Positions 25,920 to 34,998 of a DNA stretch of 64,000 bases are shown here, one piece after another. The translations under genes were made by a program, and so were the position numbers. The notes under the pieces were generated by a model that was not told the origin of the DNA, searched no databases, and saw only the letters and a list, made by a program, of their open reading frames with translations. The stretch's first letter is position 1, and each line of letters starts with the position of its first letter. The DNA is taken from positions 39,191 to 103,190 of the forward strand of contig NZ_RHLN01000009.1 of NCBI RefSeq assembly GCF_004121075.1. The letters run 5' to 3'. This DNA is from Lutibacter sp. HS1-25 (GTDB lineage Bacteria > Bacteroidota > Bacteroidia > Flavobacteriales > Flavobacteriaceae).

Positions 25920-27191
25920 TTATAAGTCAAAACCAATATCTGTTCTAAAATTCATTCCTTCGAAACAAATTTTATCAATGTTTTCATATGATGTTTTTAA
26001 AGCTTCTGGAAAACTTTCACCATAAGAAGTAATTGCAATTACACGACCACCATTGGTTACAACTTTACCATCTTTGGTTGTTGTACCAGCGTGAAAAGCA
26101 ATAGAACCATCAACTTTATCAAGTCCATGCATTTCTTTTCCTTTTTCATAAGCTTCTGGATAACCACCCGACACCAACATAACTGTACAGGCAGTCTCAT
26201 CTTTAAACTCGATCGTTTTGGTATGTAACTCATTGTTTCCTGTAGCGATTAATAATTCTAAGAAATCGCTTTTAATTCGCGGAATTACAACTTCAGTTTC
26301 AGGATCTCCCATACGGCAATTGTATTCAATTACTTTAGGTTCGTCTCCTACTTTAATAATTCCGAAGAAAATAAAACCTTTGTAAGGAATATTGTCTTTT
26401 TGCAAACCTTCAACAGTAGGTTTTACAATGCGTTCTTCAATTTTTTGCATAAATGCAGCATTGGCAAATGGCACTGGAGATACGGCACCCATTCCACCAG
26501 TATTTAAACCTTTATCTCCTTCACCAATACGTTTATAATCTTTTGCATTTGGCAGGTTTACATAGCTTTTACCATCTGTAAGTGTAAAACAACTTAACTC
26601 AATACCATCTAAAAACTCTTCAATAACAACTTTGCTACTTGCAGCACCAAACTTTTTATTAGCCAACATTTCTGTTAGTTCGTCTTTAGCTTCCTGTAAA
26701 TCGTTTAAAATTAACACCCCTTTTCCGGCAGCTAAACCATCGGCTTTTAAAACATAAGGAGGTGTTAAGGTTTCTAAAAATTGATGACCTGCAGGTATAT
26801 TTTCAGCAGTAAAACTTTCGTAAGCAGCTGTAGGAATGTTATGACGTACCATAAATTCTTTGGCAAATTCTTTACTACCTTCTAATTGTGCTGCGTATTT
26901 TTGAGGTCCAATAACAGGAATTGTAACCAATTCAGCATCATTTAAAAAGAAATCGTGCACACCTTTTACCAAAGGATCTTCTGGTCCAACAATTACCAAT
27001 TTAATATCATTTTCTAAAACCGCTTTTTTAACTGCTTCAAAATCTGTTTGACTAATATCTAAATTAGTTCCTACTTCTTTTGTACCTGCATTTCCAGGAG
27101 CAATAAATAACTTAGTTAATAAATTACTTTGGGCTATTTTCCAAGCCATTGCGTGTTCTCTTCCTCCTGATCCTAAAATTAATACATTCAT
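25920..27191 (-). CDS. purD: Phosphoribosylamine-glycine ligase
   Basis: PurD joins phosphoribosylamine and glycine to make GAR, the step just before PurN (encoded at 17651). An ATP-grasp enzyme of 423 aa: the N-terminal MNVLILGSGGREHAMAWKI, the ATP-grasp core with PYVLKADGLAAGKGVLI, the signature EYNCRMGDPETEVV and the C-terminal VVTNGGRVIAITSYG are seen. It follows the sugar transferase gene after 18 bp and abuts the glycosyltransferase frame with no intergenic base. Confidence 0.98.
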   Translation of the reverse strand: MNVLILGSGGREHAMAWKIAQSNLLTKLFIAPGNAGTKEVGTNLDISQTDFEAVKKAVLENDIKLVIVGPEDPLVKGVHDFFLNDAELVTIPVIGPQKYAAQLEGSKEFAKEFMVRHNIPTAAYESFTAENIPAGHQFLETLTPPYVLKADGLAAGKGVLILNDLQEAKDELTEMLANKKFGAASSKVVIEEFLDGIELSCFTLTDGKSYVNLPNAKDYKRIGEGDKGLNTGGMGAVSPVPFANAAFMQKIEERIVKPTVEGLQKDNIPYKGFIFFGIIKVGDEPKVIEYNCRMGDPETEVVIPRIKSDFLELLIATGNNELHTKTIEFKDETACTVMLVSGGYPEAYEKGKEMHGLDKVDGSIAFHAGTTTKDGKVVTNGGRVIAITSYGESFPEALKTSYENIDKICFEGMNFRTDIGFDL

Positions 27192-27209
27192 ATAATATTG
27201 CTTTCTGTT

Positions 27210-27806
27210 TTATCTACCTTTTCCTTGAAATACAATTATAATTGTACCCAAAATTACTTTAATATCTGTCCAAAATGTTAGATTATCCAAATAAATTAAA
27301 TCGTAACGCGCACGTTTTAACATTTGTTCTAAATTATCGGCATAACCATATTTTATTTGTCCTAATGATGTGATTCCTGGCTTTAAATTTATCATTTTTT
27401 TGTATTTTGGAATGTATGAAGTAATATCATTCAAAAAAAATAAGCGTTCAGGTCTAGGCCCAACAATACTCATTTCTCCTTTAAATACATTGATAAACTG
27501 AGGAAATTCATCTATTCTATATTTTCGCATGATTCTTCCAAATGTTGTAATTCTTCCTTCTTCATCTTTAGATAATAAAGGATCATTTACAGGCGGAAAA
27601 CCAACCATACTTTTAAATTTATAAATATAAAAAGGTTTCCAATTTTTACCGATACGCTCTTGTTTAAAAAAAGTTTTTTCACCCGATTCAAAAAAAATTA
27701 TAATAGCAACCAAAGGTGTTAACCAAGTTAAAACGGCTAAAATAACGAATGATGAAAACGCAATATCAAAAATTCTCTTAGGAAATATGTACCTCTTTTT
27801 ATGCAA
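27210..27806 (-). CDS. Undecaprenyl-phosphate sugar transferase
   Basis: This is a polyprenyl-phosphate sugar-1-phosphate transferase that starts surface glycan synthesis at the inner membrane. One N-terminal helix is seen (IAFSSFVILAVLTWLTPLVA), then the catalytic domain with KFKSM, RKYRIDEFPQFINVFKGEMS and IVGPRPE motifs. The length of 198 aa fits the short WbaP-C-terminal-like class. The start is TTG, 10 bp after the stop of the upstream gene; no ATG occurs before residue 67 and a stop codon closes the frame 9 bp upstream. It shares an operon with purD and a glycosyltransferase gene. Confidence 0.9.
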   Translation of the reverse strand: MHKKRYIFPKRIFDIAFSSFVILAVLTWLTPLVAIIIFFESGEKTFFKQERIGKNWKPFYIYKFKSMVGFPPVNDPLLSKDEEGRITTFGRIMRKYRIDEFPQFINVFKGEMSIVGPRPERLFFLNDITSYIPKYKKMINLKPGITSLGQIKYGYADNLEQMLKRARYDLIYLDNLTFWTDIKVILGTIIIVFQGKGR

Positions 27807-27816
27807 TAGAAATCAA

Positions 27817-29505
27817 CTAAAATATTTGTTCTAAAATTTTTTGTGTTATTACATATGTTGGTAAAACACCATTGGTTCCCAATCCGCCTGAAGCCAAAGT
27901 GCTACCTGTTTCTAAAGGATTATCAGATGCATAATAAGCGTAACGCACTTTTACTTTTTTGGTGATATTTCCTCTAATTTTTGAAGCTGCTTGTATTGCT
28001 TTTTGATAGTGAGCTCCTTCCATTTCCAATCCGGTAACTTTCCATGTTGAATCGTGAAAGAAATTTAAAATATCTTTATTTTGAAGTGAAGTTCCTAAGA
28101 CAGTTACCATTGCACCTGTATAAACATCGACTCCACAACCTTCAAACATTTTTTTCTTCAATTGGTTTTTAAATGGATAATTGTCGGCTGTACCTTCAAA
28201 AATATGAGAAGATGGAATCATAATATCTCCTTTTCCACCTTCTAAAATACCAGCTTTTCCCATGATTGAAACCGACTCAACATTTAAGTGCTGTTTCTTT
28301 TCTTTTCCGTATTTATAAGGTTTCAACAGCTCGTCCATAGTTTCATAAGCCTGTTCACCAAAAGCATAATCCATTACAATTAATACAGGTTTTTCTATAC
28401 TATCCAGGCTATTTTTAATTTCAAAATTTGTTTTATCAATGTCAATTTTAGCAGTATCTATTATTTGAACATCAATATTGGTACCTGAAGTATTTTTGAT
28501 AAATGTTAAGCCGTTTTTTGCGGCATATTCCATGACTTGTTTGCGTAAATCTTCATTATCATCTTTACTTAACATTTTAAACAATGAAATGGTATCATTG
28601 TCTTCTATTTGATTTGGTAAAACTACAGGCGCATAAATAGAGTTCATAACACTGTGCATATTGGCACTGATAATATGAATTGGGCGCTCTAACAAACCTT
28701 TATCGTGTAATATTTTTTTAATATTATCTGCCCACATTTCACCATAAATATGGTGACCAATACGTTCACGTAAAACCGGACTAAAAGTGATGGTTCTTTT
28801 TAAGTCTTTTACTTTTTCTTCAATTGCAAAATAACCCAACCAAAATATAATTTGAAAAAAACGGTCTGGGTTATTTTTTTCTGCTAAAACCCCATGTACA
28901 TAATGAATTTCTTCAAAAGTTCTTCCTAAAATACTTGCTACGTGAGCAAACATAATATCGCGTTCATCTTTTGACAATTCTTTGTGATGAATTACAACTT
29001 CTTCCAGTTTTTTCCATTCTCTAATGGTTGTATTTTCATCTTCAATAAAAACCTTATTTGCTATTTTATGAGATTCAACAAACAAAAAAGTTAAGTGCGT
29101 GAGAATATCGTAGATTTCAGACCTTCCTCTGGTCACCTCAATATTCATTTGATCTTTGTCTATTCTATAGCAATTTCTTCTACGTTTAGGTGGAACAATG
29201 GCTTTAAAGTGTGAATTTGAATAACCTTCATCTGCAGTTAAATTGATAAATCGGCATTCTTCTATACCAACAGGAAGCCTTTCAATTACATAAATTAAGC
29301 CGTTTAATTCAACTTTTTCATCGGCAATTGAACCATAAATTTCTGGTCGAAGTTGTAGCAATGCCTGACGTAGAGCGTCTCCTGAAACACCCATAGGTTT
29401 ATAAAAACCACGGCTAAACAAATGACGCATAGATATATACAAACGCTCAATGGCGTTTGATGACTCTTGTGCGCGAGTTCTTTCTCTTAATTTTGACTGT
29501 TGCAT
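27817..29505 (-). CDS. Conserved Bacteroidota protein with nucleoside-phosphorylase-like C-terminus
   Basis: This is a 562-aa soluble protein without a signal peptide or membrane helices. I believe it is the family labelled DUF6909 but cannot confirm that. The C-terminal ~150 residues contain GAMVTVLGTSLQNKDIL and WKVTGLEMEGAHYQKAI; the G-L-E-M-E-G arrangement is like the ribose-binding Met-Glu motif of purine nucleoside phosphorylases and AMP nucleosidase. The N-terminal part is unknown. It heads the minus-strand operon with the sugar transferase, purD and a glycosyltransferase gene, which suggests a nucleotide-linked role. A -7 element, TATCTTTG, lies at 29531-29524. Confidence 0.72.
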   Translation of the reverse strand: MQQSKLRERTRAQESSNAIERLYISMRHLFSRGFYKPMGVSGDALRQALLQLRPEIYGSIADEKVELNGLIYVIERLPVGIEECRFINLTADEGYSNSHFKAIVPPKRRRNCYRIDKDQMNIEVTRGRSEIYDILTHLTFLFVESHKIANKVFIEDENTTIREWKKLEEVVIHHKELSKDERDIMFAHVASILGRTFEEIHYVHGVLAEKNNPDRFFQIIFWLGYFAIEEKVKDLKRTITFSPVLRERIGHHIYGEMWADNIKKILHDKGLLERPIHIISANMHSVMNSIYAPVVLPNQIEDNDTISLFKMLSKDDNEDLRKQVMEYAAKNGLTFIKNTSGTNIDVQIIDTAKIDIDKTNFEIKNSLDSIEKPVLIVMDYAFGEQAYETMDELLKPYKYGKEKKQHLNVESVSIMGKAGILEGGKGDIMIPSSHIFEGTADNYPFKNQLKKKMFEGCGVDVYTGAMVTVLGTSLQNKDILNFFHDSTWKVTGLEMEGAHYQKAIQAASKIRGNITKKVKVRYAYYASDNPLETGSTLASGGLGTNGVLPTYVITQKILEQIF

Positions 29506-29523
29506 AATTTACAGTTTGGTTTA

Positions 29524-29531
29524 CAAAGATA
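29524..29531 (-). promoter_or_regulatory. -7 element of the 29505-24882 operon
   Basis: TATCTTTG on the minus strand matches TAnnTTTG, 19 bp upstream of the ATG at 29505. No TTG was found at the proper distance, so the -33 region is weak. Confidence 0.55.
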
Positions 29532-29745
29532 CTTTATATTGTGGAAATGGTTTTAAGTTTTAAGCTTTAAGTTTAAGGCTAAAGCTAATGGTTAAAAAAA
29601 CATTTCATCTTATCTAATCTTGAGCTTCACTTAAAGACTTATCGACCAGTTTTATTTTTTAAAAAACACTCCTAAAATCCCCTCAAAGAGATATTTGGAA
29701 TATTGATAATGAAGAAGTAAAAACTTCTAACATCTAATATTTAAC

Positions 29746-31383
29746 TTAATTTTTTAATATTTTTTCATATGCTGAAGTGTTGCTTAAAACAGAAACTGCT
29801 TTTAAAATAGTGGTATCAAAAACTGCTTTTTGCTGATAAACACCCTCTTCATAATAATAACGTTTTACAATTTCATCGGTCAAATTAAATAAAATTTCAT
29901 CTTTATTTTTATCCAACTCTTTTAATTTTTCTGAATAAATAGTCGCTAAAAGATCGTTGTAATTTTTAGTCAAATTATTGGATAACTGATCTTCATTAGC
30001 CATTTTATTGGCTTTTTTAAATTCTATTTCTGTTTTTGTTTCAAAATCGGCTTGATGAGAAGCTAAATAAGACCTTAAATTATCGTAATCTGCATCATTC
30101 AATTTAAATTTTGAAGGCTGTGCAATGGTTGCATTTTTATAAAAATAGTTGGTCGCATAATTAAAAAATGCGTTTGAATTTAACAACACTTCGGTTGTTT
30201 TGGTTGTTGCTGGTTTTTCAATTTCAAGGTCTGGTAAAATTCCGCCACCACCATAAACAATTCTTCCGTTTTCAGTTTTGTATTCCTCTCTTCCAACATC
30301 AGAAAACTTTGGAACGTTGCCTTTATCATCTCTATTGGTATAATCTAACTCTTGAATACAGCGTCCGCTTGGCGTATAATATTTAGAAATGGTTAGTTTT
30401 AATTGTGTGCCATACGACAGTGATAAATATCTTTGCACCAAACCCTTACCAAAAGAACGACTCCCAATTATTACAGCTCTATCATAATCTTGCAAAGAAC
30501 CGGCTAAAATTTCGGATGCTGATGCTGAATACCCATCAATTAAAATAGAAATAGGAATGTTTAAATCTAATGGCGCATCTTTTGTTTTAAAAGTATCGCT
30601 CCATTTATCGACTTTGGCTTTTGTGGTAACCACAATTTTATCTTTTGGTATAAAAAAATTGGTAATTTTTACGGCTTCATTTAACAAACCGCCTGGGTTG
30701 CCCCTTACATCAATAATCAATTTTTTCATCCCTTCATCTTTCAAAGCTAAAAATGCTTCTTTTACTTGTGCTGAAGCTTTTTCGTTGAAGGTGGTAAATG
30801 AAATATACCCCACTTCACTATTAAGCATTGTATAAAAAGGGACAGGATTTATCTCAATTTTTTCGCGAACTACTTCAATATTTAACAATTGATTTTGACG
30901 TTTAATTTGAAGTTTAACAGTGGTATTAGGAATCCCGTTTATCAAAGTTGCTATACCTTCATCATCAAAATCTGAAACTAAAATATCACCTACTTTTACA
31001 ATTTCATCACCCGGTTTTATACCTGCTTTTTCAGCGGGTGCATCTTTTAGTACTGCTCTAATAGTTAAAACTTTATCTTTATATCTAGAGATTGCCCCAA
31101 TACCTCCATAATCTCCAGTTGCTCTAATTTTGGCATCTTCTACACCTTGTTCATCAAAATAATTGGTGTAAGGATCCAGTTCTTTTAGCATATTTTTAAT
31201 GGCCGTATTGGTCAATTGGGCAGGATTTATAGGGTCTACATAATACATATTCAACTCTTTAAACAAGGTTGTATAAATATCGATTTGTTTTGCAATTTCA
31301 AAAAAATCGGACTGAAATGCTGCAGAAACGCCAACAGAAATCACTATAAAAATGCCTAAAAACCATTTCTTAATTTTGCTCAT
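29746..31383 (-). CDS. S41-family carboxy-terminal processing protease (CtpA/Prc)
   Basis: This is a periplasmic serine protease that trims or degrades proteins from their C-termini. An N-terminal signal or anchor is seen (WFLGIFIVISVGVSAAFQ). A PDZ domain spans about residues 85-165 (GGIGAISRYKDKVLTIRAV...KPGDEIVKVGD). The catalytic Ser is in DGYSASASEILAGSLQD (about residue 288) and the catalytic Lys in GSRSFGKGLVQ. A C-terminal helical region of about 150 residues follows. The length is 545 aa. Its start overlaps rnpA by 14 bp. Confidence 0.94.
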   Translation of the reverse strand: MSKIKKWFLGIFIVISVGVSAAFQSDFFEIAKQIDIYTTLFKELNMYYVDPINPAQLTNTAIKNMLKELDPYTNYFDEQGVEDAKIRATGDYGGIGAISRYKDKVLTIRAVLKDAPAEKAGIKPGDEIVKVGDILVSDFDDEGIATLINGIPNTTVKLQIKRQNQLLNIEVVREKIEINPVPFYTMLNSEVGYISFTTFNEKASAQVKEAFLALKDEGMKKLIIDVRGNPGGLLNEAVKITNFFIPKDKIVVTTKAKVDKWSDTFKTKDAPLDLNIPISILIDGYSASASEILAGSLQDYDRAVIIGSRSFGKGLVQRYLSLSYGTQLKLTISKYYTPSGRCIQELDYTNRDDKGNVPKFSDVGREEYKTENGRIVYGGGGILPDLEIEKPATTKTTEVLLNSNAFFNYATNYFYKNATIAQPSKFKLNDADYDNLRSYLASHQADFETKTEIEFKKANKMANEDQLSNNLTKNYNDLLATIYSEKLKELDKNKDEILFNLTDEIVKRYYYEEGVYQQKAVFDTTILKAVSVLSNTSAYEKILKN

Positions 31384-31756
31384 CTTCTTTTATTTTATCT
31401 AAAAATTTGATGGTAATTTTTTCAAAAGTACGCTCTAATTCGGCATAATTTATTTCTTCTTTAGCCATATAAATCAGCATAAAAATATACTGTTCATTTA
31501 AATTGTCAACAATAGCATATTTATTTTTTCTATAAACTTCGCGCATTACACGCTTAATTCTATTGCGATTTACAGCTAATTTAACATTGCGTTTTGGCAC
31601 TGAAAACCCTACCCTAACCGGAAATTCTGAATAGTGATTTACTTTTAAATAAATCAACCTAAAAGGAAACGATTTTACATGTTTTCCTTCTGCAAATAAT
31701 TGATCAATTAAAGTTTTACTTTTTAATTTTTGCTCTTTTCCTAGGGTATATCTCAT
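31370..31756 (-). CDS. rnpA: Ribonuclease P protein component
   Basis: RnpA is the protein subunit of RNase P, which matures tRNA 5' ends. The basic signature RVGFSVPKRNVKLAVNRNRI and RVMREVYRKNK is seen (about residues 48-75). The length of 128 aa is normal. In most bacteria rpmH precedes rnpA; here no rpmH is visible upstream and rnpA is instead followed, with a 14-bp overlap, by the CtpA protease gene. Confidence 0.95.
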   Translation of the reverse strand: MRYTLGKEQKLKSKTLIDQLFAEGKHVKSFPFRLIYLKVNHYSEFPVRVGFSVPKRNVKLAVNRNRIKRVMREVYRKNKYAIVDNLNEQYIFMLIYMAKEEINYAELERTFEKITIKFLDKIKEDEQN

Positions 31757-31850
31757 TATTAATTTTCAACTTTAAGTACTTAAATTTTAGCACTATTGAG
31801 GTATTGTATCAACCACAAATGTAAGGAATAAAAGATTTTAATAAATGAAA

Positions 31851-31877
31851 TTGCTAGTACTTTAATTATTAACTTTG
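31851..31877 (+). promoter_or_regulatory. Promoter of the acyl-CoA dehydrogenase gene
   Basis: TTG (31851-31853), a 16-bp spacer and TAACTTTG (31870-31877) are close to the flavobacterial consensus (the spacer is one base short of the usual 17). The start site is expected near 31884, 18 nt before the ATG at 31902. Confidence 0.7.
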
Positions 31878-31901
31878 TGTAAAACCGAAAATTTTGAACC
31901 T

Positions 31902-33080
31902 ATGTCACAAGATTTATTTCAAGCACCAGATTATTATCAAGTAGATGATTTACTAAGTGAAGAACACAAATTAGTTCGTGATACAGCAAGAGAATGGGTA
32001 AAACGTGCTGTTTCTCCTATTATTGAAGAAGCTGCACAACAGGCCAAATTTCCAACCTCAATTGTTAGTGGTTTGGCTGAAATTGGCGCTTTTGGACCTT
32101 ACATTCCTGAAGCATATGGTGGCGCAGGTTTAGACCAAATATCTTATGGTTTAATTATGCAAGAATTAGAGCGAGGAGATTCAGGCATACGTTCAACAGC
32201 ATCGGTACAATCATCATTGGTAATGTACCCAATTTACCAATATGGCAATGAAGCGCAACGACAAAAATATTTACCAAAACTAGCCAGTGGCGAATTATTG
32301 GGTTGTTTTGGTTTAACAGAACCAGACTACGGTTCTAATCCTGCTGCATTGGTTACCAATATTAAAGATATGGGCGATTATTATTTGTTGAATGGTGCTA
32401 AAATGTGGATATCGAATGCGCCGTTTGCTGATATTGCTGTTGTTTGGGCAAAAAATGAAGAAGGACGTATAAAAGGGTTGATTGTTGAACGCGGTATGGA
32501 AGGTTTTACTACACCCGAAACACACAACAAATGGAGTTTAAGAACTTCGGCAACAGGAGAATTGATTTTTGACAATGTGAAAATTCCGAAAGAAAATATT
32601 TTACCAAATAAAGACGGTTTGGGGGCACCACTTGGCTGTTTAGATTCTGCTCGTTACGGTATTGCCTGGGGTGCTATTGGCGCAGCTATGGATTGTTATG
32701 ATACTGCTTTGCGTTACGCCAAACAACGCATTCAATTTGGAAAACCGATTGCAGGTACGCAATTGCAACAAAAAAAATTAGCTGAAATGATTACTGAAAT
32801 CACCAAAGCGCAATTATTAACTTGGCGTTTGGGGGTTTTAAAAAATGAAAATAGGGCAACTACAGCTCAAATATCTATGGCTAAAAGAAACAATGTTGAA
32901 ATGGCATTAAAAATAGCCAGAGAAGCGCGTCAGGTTTTAGGTGCTATGGGAATTACTGGTGAATACGCTATTATGCGCCATATGATGAATTTAGAAAGTG
33001 TTGTTACTTATGAAGGAACACACGATATACATTTGTTAATTACCGGAATGGATATTACAGGAATTTCAGCTTTTAAATAA
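31902..33080 (+). CDS. Acyl-CoA dehydrogenase, glutaryl-CoA dehydrogenase type
   Basis: This flavoenzyme oxidises (and probably decarboxylates) an acyl-CoA, most likely glutaryl-CoA in lysine breakdown. Seen are LGCFGLTEPDYGSNPA (FAD/substrate loop), MWISNAPFADIAVVWAK, RYGIAWGAIGAAMDC and the catalytic Glu in ESVVTYEGTHDIHLLITG; the C-terminal DITGISAFK is typical of the glutaryl-CoA group. I chose the ATG at 31902 (392 aa); the in-frame TTG at 31875 lies inside the -7 element. It is a single-gene unit with its own promoter and a shared terminator downstream. Confidence 0.93.
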   Translation: MSQDLFQAPDYYQVDDLLSEEHKLVRDTAREWVKRAVSPIIEEAAQQAKFPTSIVSGLAEIGAFGPYIPEAYGGAGLDQISYGLIMQELERGDSGIRSTASVQSSLVMYPIYQYGNEAQRQKYLPKLASGELLGCFGLTEPDYGSNPAALVTNIKDMGDYYLLNGAKMWISNAPFADIAVVWAKNEEGRIKGLIVERGMEGFTTPETHNKWSLRTSATGELIFDNVKIPKENILPNKDGLGAPLGCLDSARYGIAWGAIGAAMDCYDTALRYAKQRIQFGKPIAGTQLQQKKLAEMITEITKAQLLTWRLGVLKNENRATTAQISMAKRNNVEMALKIAREARQVLGAMGITGEYAIMRHMMNLESVVTYEGTHDIHLLITGMDITGISAFK

Positions 33081-33082
33081 TT

Positions 33083-33118
33083 AAAAAGCCCATTTTATTG
33101 AATAAAATGGGCTTTTTT
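33083..33118. terminator. Bidirectional terminator between acyl-CoA dehydrogenase and glmS
   Basis: AAAAAGCCCATTTTA pairs with TAAAATGGGCTTTTT around TTGAA. A and T tracts on both sides make it work in both directions for the two convergent units. Confidence 0.93.
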
Positions 33119-33141
33119 AATTTTAATACTTATTTTAAAAA

Positions 33142-34992
33142 TTACTCTACAGTAACAGATTTTGCTAAATTTCTTGGCTGATCTACATTACAACCTCTCA
33201 TTACCGCAATATAATACGATAATAATTGCAAAGGAATTGTAGTTAATAATGGTGATAATGCTTCTGAAATTTCAGGAATTTCAATTACGTGATCTGCAAT
33301 ATCTCTAACTTGCGTATCTCCTTTGGTAACAATAGCAATTATTTTACCTTTTCTAGATTTTATTTCCTGAATATTACTTACTACTTTTTCGTAATGACCC
33401 TTTTTAGTTGCAATTACAACAACTGGCATAGATTCATCAATTAAAGCAATAGGTCCGTGTTTCATTTCTGCAGCAGGATAACCTTCAGCGTGGATGTATG
33501 AAATTTCTTTAAGCTTTAAAGCACCTTCTAATGCAACTGGAAAATTAAAACCTCTTCCTAAGTATAAGCAATTTGGAGCGTCTTTGTAAATAGCTGCAAT
33601 TTTTTCAATATCTTCACTAACTTTTAATAATTCTTGAACTTTTGAAGGTATTAAACTTAATTCTTGAATGTAATTATGCAACTCAGAATTTGAAAGTTCA
33701 CCTTTTAAACTTCCTAATTTTAAAGCAATTAAAGTAAGTACTGTTATTTGTGTTGTAAATGCTTTTGTTGAAGCCACACCAATTTCTGGCCCAGCATGTG
33801 TATAAGCACCCGAATCAGTTTCTCTTGCAATTGAAGAACCTACTACATTACAAATACCAAATACAAATGCACCTTTAGATTTTGCCAATTTAATAGCAGC
33901 CAAAGTATCGGCAGTTTCACCAGATTGAGAGATTGCAATAACAATATCTCCTTTATTAATAATTGGATTTCTATATCTAAATTCTGAAGCATATTCAACT
34001 TCAACAGGGATACGAGCCAATTCTTCTATTAAATATTCTCCAACCAAACCTGCGTGCCAAGATGTACCACAAGCAACAATAACAATGCGCTTGGCATTTA
34101 AAAATTTAGCAATATGATTGTCAACACTACCCATTTTAATAACGTCAGTTTCAGGCAATAACCTTCCTCTGTAAGTATCTAAAATTGCACTAGGTTGTTC
34201 ATGAATTTCTTTCAACATAAAATGGTCAAAACCACCTTTTTCAATTTGCTCCAAATTCATTTTTAGCTCTTGAACATTTGGCTCAACAATATCATTATTT
34301 AGAATTTTACGAACTCTAATCTCTCTTCCTAATTTGATAATTGCCATTTCTTCATCATCTAAATATACTGCATCTTTTGTATATTCTAAAAATGGAGAAG
34401 CATCAGAAGCAATAAAAAATTCTGAATTATTTTCACCAATTCCAATGGCAATTGGACTTCCTAAACGAGCAACAATAATTTCGTTTGGTTTTGTAATGTC
34501 AAATACTGCAATGGCATAAGCACCTACCACATTATTTAAAGCCAATTGAACAGCTTGACCTAATTTACAGTTATTTTTGGTTTTCATCTCTTCAATTAAA
34601 TTGATTAAAACCTCTGTATCTGTATCACTAGAAAACGTATAACCTCTTGTTAACAATTCTTTTTTAATTGAATTGTAATTTTCAATAATTCCGTTGTGAA
34701 CAATTACCAAATTGCCCGAATTAGATACGTGTGGATGAGAATTCTCATTGTTTGGCACACCGTGTGTTGCCCAACGAGTATGACCTAAACCTAAATTTCC
34801 AGCTGTATTTTTATTTTCGGTAATTTGCTGTAAATCAGATACTTTTCCTTTTGTTTTATACAATCCAGAAACACTTCCATTTGCCAAAATTATTCCTGCA
34901 CTATCGTACCCTCTGTATTCTAATCGTTGTAATCCGTTAATTACAATTGGGTAAGCCTCTCTGTAACCTAAATAACCTACAATTCCACACAT
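33142..34992 (-). CDS. glmS: Glutamine-fructose-6-phosphate aminotransferase (isomerising)
   Basis: GlmS makes glucosamine-6-phosphate for peptidoglycan and LPS. The catalytic Cys is residue 2 (MCGIVGYLGYREAYPI), followed by the glutaminase domain (HTRWATHG, VHNGIIENY) and two SIS sugar-isomerase domains (VACGTSWHAGLVGEYLIEE; SQSGETADTLAAIKLAK); the C-terminus NLAKSVTVE is the conserved end. The length is 616 aa. It is the last gene of the glgA-like/DUF4270/glmS unit, 6 bp after the DUF4270 gene. No glmS ribozyme was seen, nor expected in this phylum. Confidence 0.98.
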   Translation of the reverse strand: MCGIVGYLGYREAYPIVINGLQRLEYRGYDSAGIILANGSVSGLYKTKGKVSDLQQITENKNTAGNLGLGHTRWATHGVPNNENSHPHVSNSGNLVIVHNGIIENYNSIKKELLTRGYTFSSDTDTEVLINLIEEMKTKNNCKLGQAVQLALNNVVGAYAIAVFDITKPNEIIVARLGSPIAIGIGENNSEFFIASDASPFLEYTKDAVYLDDEEMAIIKLGREIRVRKILNNDIVEPNVQELKMNLEQIEKGGFDHFMLKEIHEQPSAILDTYRGRLLPETDVIKMGSVDNHIAKFLNAKRIVIVACGTSWHAGLVGEYLIEELARIPVEVEYASEFRYRNPIINKGDIVIAISQSGETADTLAAIKLAKSKGAFVFGICNVVGSSIARETDSGAYTHAGPEIGVASTKAFTTQITVLTLIALKLGSLKGELSNSELHNYIQELSLIPSKVQELLKVSEDIEKIAAIYKDAPNCLYLGRGFNFPVALEGALKLKEISYIHAEGYPAAEMKHGPIALIDESMPVVVIATKKGHYEKVVSNIQEIKSRKGKIIAIVTKGDTQVRDIADHVIEIPEISEALSPLLTTIPLQLLSYYIAVMRGCNVDQPRNLAKSVTVE

Positions 34993-34998
34993 AAAAAA

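Noticed and set aside
31875..31901. Upstream TTG start of the acyl-CoA dehydrogenase gene
   Set aside because: The codon is part of the -7 element TAACTTTG; the ATG at 31902 is the family-typical start. The same reasoning rejects the TTG starts at 47353 (ppnP) and 54590 (HNH).
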